From NCBI GenBank assembly GCA_946183385.1, contig CAMHBN010000106.1, positions 1-6,487 on the forward strand: a DNA stretch of 6,487 nt. The letters run 5' to 3'. Shown piece by piece: positions 4,933 through 6,487 of this stretch (positions are counted from its first letter, which is position 1; each line of letters opens with the position of its first letter). The DNA is from an uncultured Ruminococcus sp. GTDB taxonomy: Bacteria; Bacillota; Clostridia; Oscillospirales; Ruminococcaceae. The translations under genes and the position numbers were made by a program. The notes beneath the pieces were generated by a model. That model saw nothing but the letters and a program-made list of their open reading frames with translations. It had not been told where the DNA came from and ran no database searches.

Positions 4933-6487
4933 TTATACGTAGTTTTTCAGCTCGTCTACGTAGTCCTCGATGATTTCGGGGACGTCCGCCGAGCAGTCGA
5001 TGACCGTGTCCGCAAAGACGTCGAACAGCTTCTCGTTTATGCTGTCCGCAAGCAGGGACGGCATTGTGCCCGCGCTTTTTGCAGCGGCAGAGGCTTCTCC
5101 GCCCGTGAGAAGCGCACGCAGGAAAGCAGTCTCGGCTTCGTTCAGCGGCGAATCGGCTACCTGTGCTGCTTCGGGCTCGGAGACAGGCTCGGGAGCGGGC
5201 TCCTCCGTCTCCTCGTCAACTATGAGCTTGTCGCGCGTGACGTCCGCCGCGGCACGTATGTCCGCAAGCTTCGAGAGGTCTATCTCTATGCGCATTGCCT
5301 TCGCGACACGCGCCTCCTCGTCCATTGCGGCGAGCTCCTTCTTTATCAGCTCCGCCGCCGTCTTCGACACCTCTGCGGGGCGGAGCTTGTAGCGGAAATC
5401 GTCGCGCTCGCGGAGAAGATAGTCGAGCATCTTCATCAGCTCCCCGAGCTGCGGACTGCGCCCTCTGCTGCCGTAGTAGCGGCTGCACCGCCATATCCCG
5501 TTGCGGCAGGTGTAGGTGTGTATCGCGTTCAGCGCATAGTCGGCGGTGCGGGCGGTGTTCCTGTCGTAGAAGACCGCAGACTCGAACAGACGGCAGTTCA
5601 TCTCCGTCCTGTGCCCGAAGAGCTTGTCGCAGAGCGGCTTCTTCCTGTGGTCGCGGAAGAAGGCGGAAACGCTCCTGAATACGCGCACTGCCGCCGATTT
5701 GAACCTCTCGGCGTTGGCGATGTAGTACCGAGAGCGCTCGAACAGATAGCCCGACAGGCTGTTCAGCGCGGTGAAGAGCTCGTCATCGCCGCTCTCATCC
5801 CAGTTGAGGAGCTTTATCAGCGCGAGGTCGTACTGCACATCGGGCAGGTCTGCGACGAGCTGCGGGTCGAGCTGCTCATACACGCAGTAGTCCACTGTCC
5901 ATCGCAGCAAAAGCTTTTTAAGCTCCGCGTCCCTGTCGCCGTACTCGTCCGCGAGCCGCTTCATCAGGGCTATCCTCTCATGCGGAGACTCACCGCCTAT
6001 CCCATTTATCAGCTCGTAAGCACGGATATATACGAACGGGAGAGGCGCGGGCGGGTACTCCCCTCGCCTCAGCCTTGCACGCCACGAGAAGTACCCGCGG
6101 AGCTGCTCCGTTTCGAGGTCGCGGTAGGTCGGGTAGCAGCGGACGAAGTCGGCGGTATATTCATAGACGTCGGTGTAGTCCTCCATAAACTTGCCCTGCG
6201 TATAAAACAGCCACGCCGAGGTCTTCCAGTATGCCTCGGGAGTGTAGGCGAGCGCCTTCATGTCCTTTATCTTCTGCGGAGTTTCGGGAGTTTTTATCTG
6301 CGAGGCGCGCTTGATTATCGGCTGGTCCGTATTTCCCACATCCCCGGAAAAGACGATCTTCTTTGAAACCCCGTCCTCAGTAAGGAAAAGCTCTATGGCA
6401 GCAGAGCCAAGAAGATGTCCCACATCCGTGAACCTGGCGTCTATGCCGTCACAGATATGCACCATCTCCTTATACCCCACGGGATGA
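4933..6487 (-). CDS. TerB_N/TerB_C-domain protein, 5' end fused in frame to a metallo-beta-lactamase fragment
   Basis: The frame is open past the right edge (…HP-V-G-Y-K…), so the GTG at 6480 is unlikely to be the real start. Residues are counted from it, giving 515. Residues 1-57 belong to a metallo-beta-lactamase (separate entry). From about 58 on it is a TerB_N/TerB_C protein. TerB_N starts around YWKTSAWLFYTQGKFMEDY (84-102) and LETEQLRGYFSWRARLRRGEY (122-142). TerB_C includes IDLSKLADIRAAADVTRDKL (400-419), an acidic Pro-rich linker (about 422-439) and the helical end with LLADSINEKLFDVF (479-492) and IEDYVDEL (505-512). No obvious middle TerB domain is seen. Such proteins belong to Ter-related stress and DNA-processing loci; their biochemical activity is not established. 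It is the first visible gene of the operon, 12 bases before the BrxD-like ATG, so they probably act together. The native TerB start is missing: Met at 6261 has no spaced Shine-Dalgarno and would cut into the conserved lead-in. Confidence 0.8.
   Translation of the reverse strand, partial: HPVGYKEMVHICDGIDARFTDVGHLLGSAAIELFLTEDGVSKKIVFSGDVGNTDQPIIKRASQIKTPETPQKIKDMKALAYTPEAYWKTSAWLFYTQGKFMEDYTDVYEYTADFVRCYPTYRDLETEQLRGYFSWRARLRRGEYPPAPLPFVYIRAYELINGIGGESPHERIALMKRLADEYGDRDAELKKLLLRWTVDYCVYEQLDPQLVADLPDVQYDLALIKLLNWDESGDDELFTALNSLSGYLFERSRYYIANAERFKSAAVRVFRSVSAFFRDHRKKPLCDKLFGHRTEMNCRLFESAVFYDRNTARTADYALNAIHTYTCRNGIWRCSRYYGSRGRSPQLGELMKMLDYLLRERDDFRYKLRPAEVSKTAAELIKKELAAMDEEARVAKAMRIEIDLSKLADIRAAADVTRDKLIVDEETEEPAPEPVSEPEAAQVADSPLNEAETAFLRALLTGGEASAAAKSAGTMPSLLADSINEKLFDVFADTVIDCSADVPEIIEDYVDELKNYV
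6310..6487 (-). pseudogene. Internal fragment of a beta-CASP metallo-beta-lactamase (RNA-processing/YSH1-type) gene
   Basis: About 59 codons read as the middle of an MBL-fold hydrolase: motif 3 DVGHLLGSA (19-27 counted from GTG 6480), with the metal-binding His, and motif 4 KIVFSGDVGN (41-50), with the metal-binding Asp. These patterns are typical of the beta-CASP/RNA-specificity class (COG1236-like). The HxHxDH motif would lie upstream, outside the window. After NTDQPIIK the expected continuation and the whole beta-CASP domain are absent, and the frame becomes TerB. A protein cut here could not be a working nuclease. All four Leu codons are CTT and one Ser codon is TCA, unlike the TerB and ATPase genes. 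GC by hand is about 51% over 6311-6487 against about 62% over 6001-6120. The piece is real; whether it is a biological remnant or an assembly artefact is open. Confidence 0.75.

Noticed and set aside
3688..6366. An 892-codon plus-strand open frame running opposite the TerB and BrxD-like genes.
   Set aside because: It is codon-aligned with both real genes, so antisense stops would require TTA, CTA or TCA sense codons, which these GC-rich genes avoid. It ends exactly at the first TCA codon, in the MBL piece. The translation is Arg/Val/Leu-rich with no domain.
856..6487. Calling the locus a complete BREX system.
   Set aside because: Only BrxD-like and BrxHI-like proteins are present. PglX, PglZ and BrxC/PglY are not in the window, and TerB_N/TerB_C is not a standard BREX component.
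1..6487. tRNA or rRNA genes, CRISPR arrays, insertion sequences or attachment sites.
   Set aside because: No cloverleaf, rRNA, regularly spaced repeat, transposase or terminal inverted repeat was seen. Apart from 789-855 the window is almost entirely coding.

Overview
The window looks like a piece of a moderately GC-rich Bacillota genome, most likely Clostridia of the Oscillospiraceae/Ruminococcus type. This rests on strong AGGAGG-type ribosome binding sites, frequent ATA and AGG codons in an otherwise GC-rich background (a hand count over 6001-6120 gives about 62% GC), a Bacillus/Clostridium-style parS-like palindrome, and proteins that read like clostridial family members. The taxonomic call is inference, not proof.

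Layout: a plus-strand GNAT-family acetyltransferase (frame open to the left edge, ending at 788) meets, tail to tail, a minus-strand operon that fills the rest of the window. The 67-base gap between them (789-855) holds a hairpin-plus-T-run terminator and a perfect 16-bp palindrome, TGTTCCACGTGGAACA, that closely matches the parS site bound by ParB. A second 12-bp palindrome overlaps it.

In transcription order (right to left) the minus-strand operon encodes: (1) a TerB_N/TerB_C-type protein; (2) a P-loop ATPase of the BrxC/BrxD (DUF2791) type; (3) a small adenylate-kinase-like P-loop kinase; (4) a 748-residue Lhr-like superfamily 2 helicase. The genes are packed with gaps of 12 and 1 bases and one 4-base ATGA overlap, and each internal start has a Shine-Dalgarno sequence. 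A BrxD-type ATPase paired with an Lhr-like helicase also occurs in type 2 BREX phage defence, but no PglX methylase or PglZ is present here. TerB_N/TerB_C fills the first position instead. The best reading is a compact TerB-ATPase-helicase DNA-processing or genome-defence cassette with a kinase inserted in it. That function is inferred from domains and context.

The right edge is anomalous. The TerB open frame continues without a stop into about 59 codons that are clearly a piece of a beta-CASP metallo-beta-lactamase (motifs DVGHLLGS and SGDVGN). The MBL piece stops just after its SGD motif and the normal TerB N-terminus is missing. Composition and codon use change at the same place (near 6310; about 51% GC on the MBL side). 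This is either a deletion or recombination scar or an assembly chimera, so the 5' end of the operon should not be trusted as it stands.
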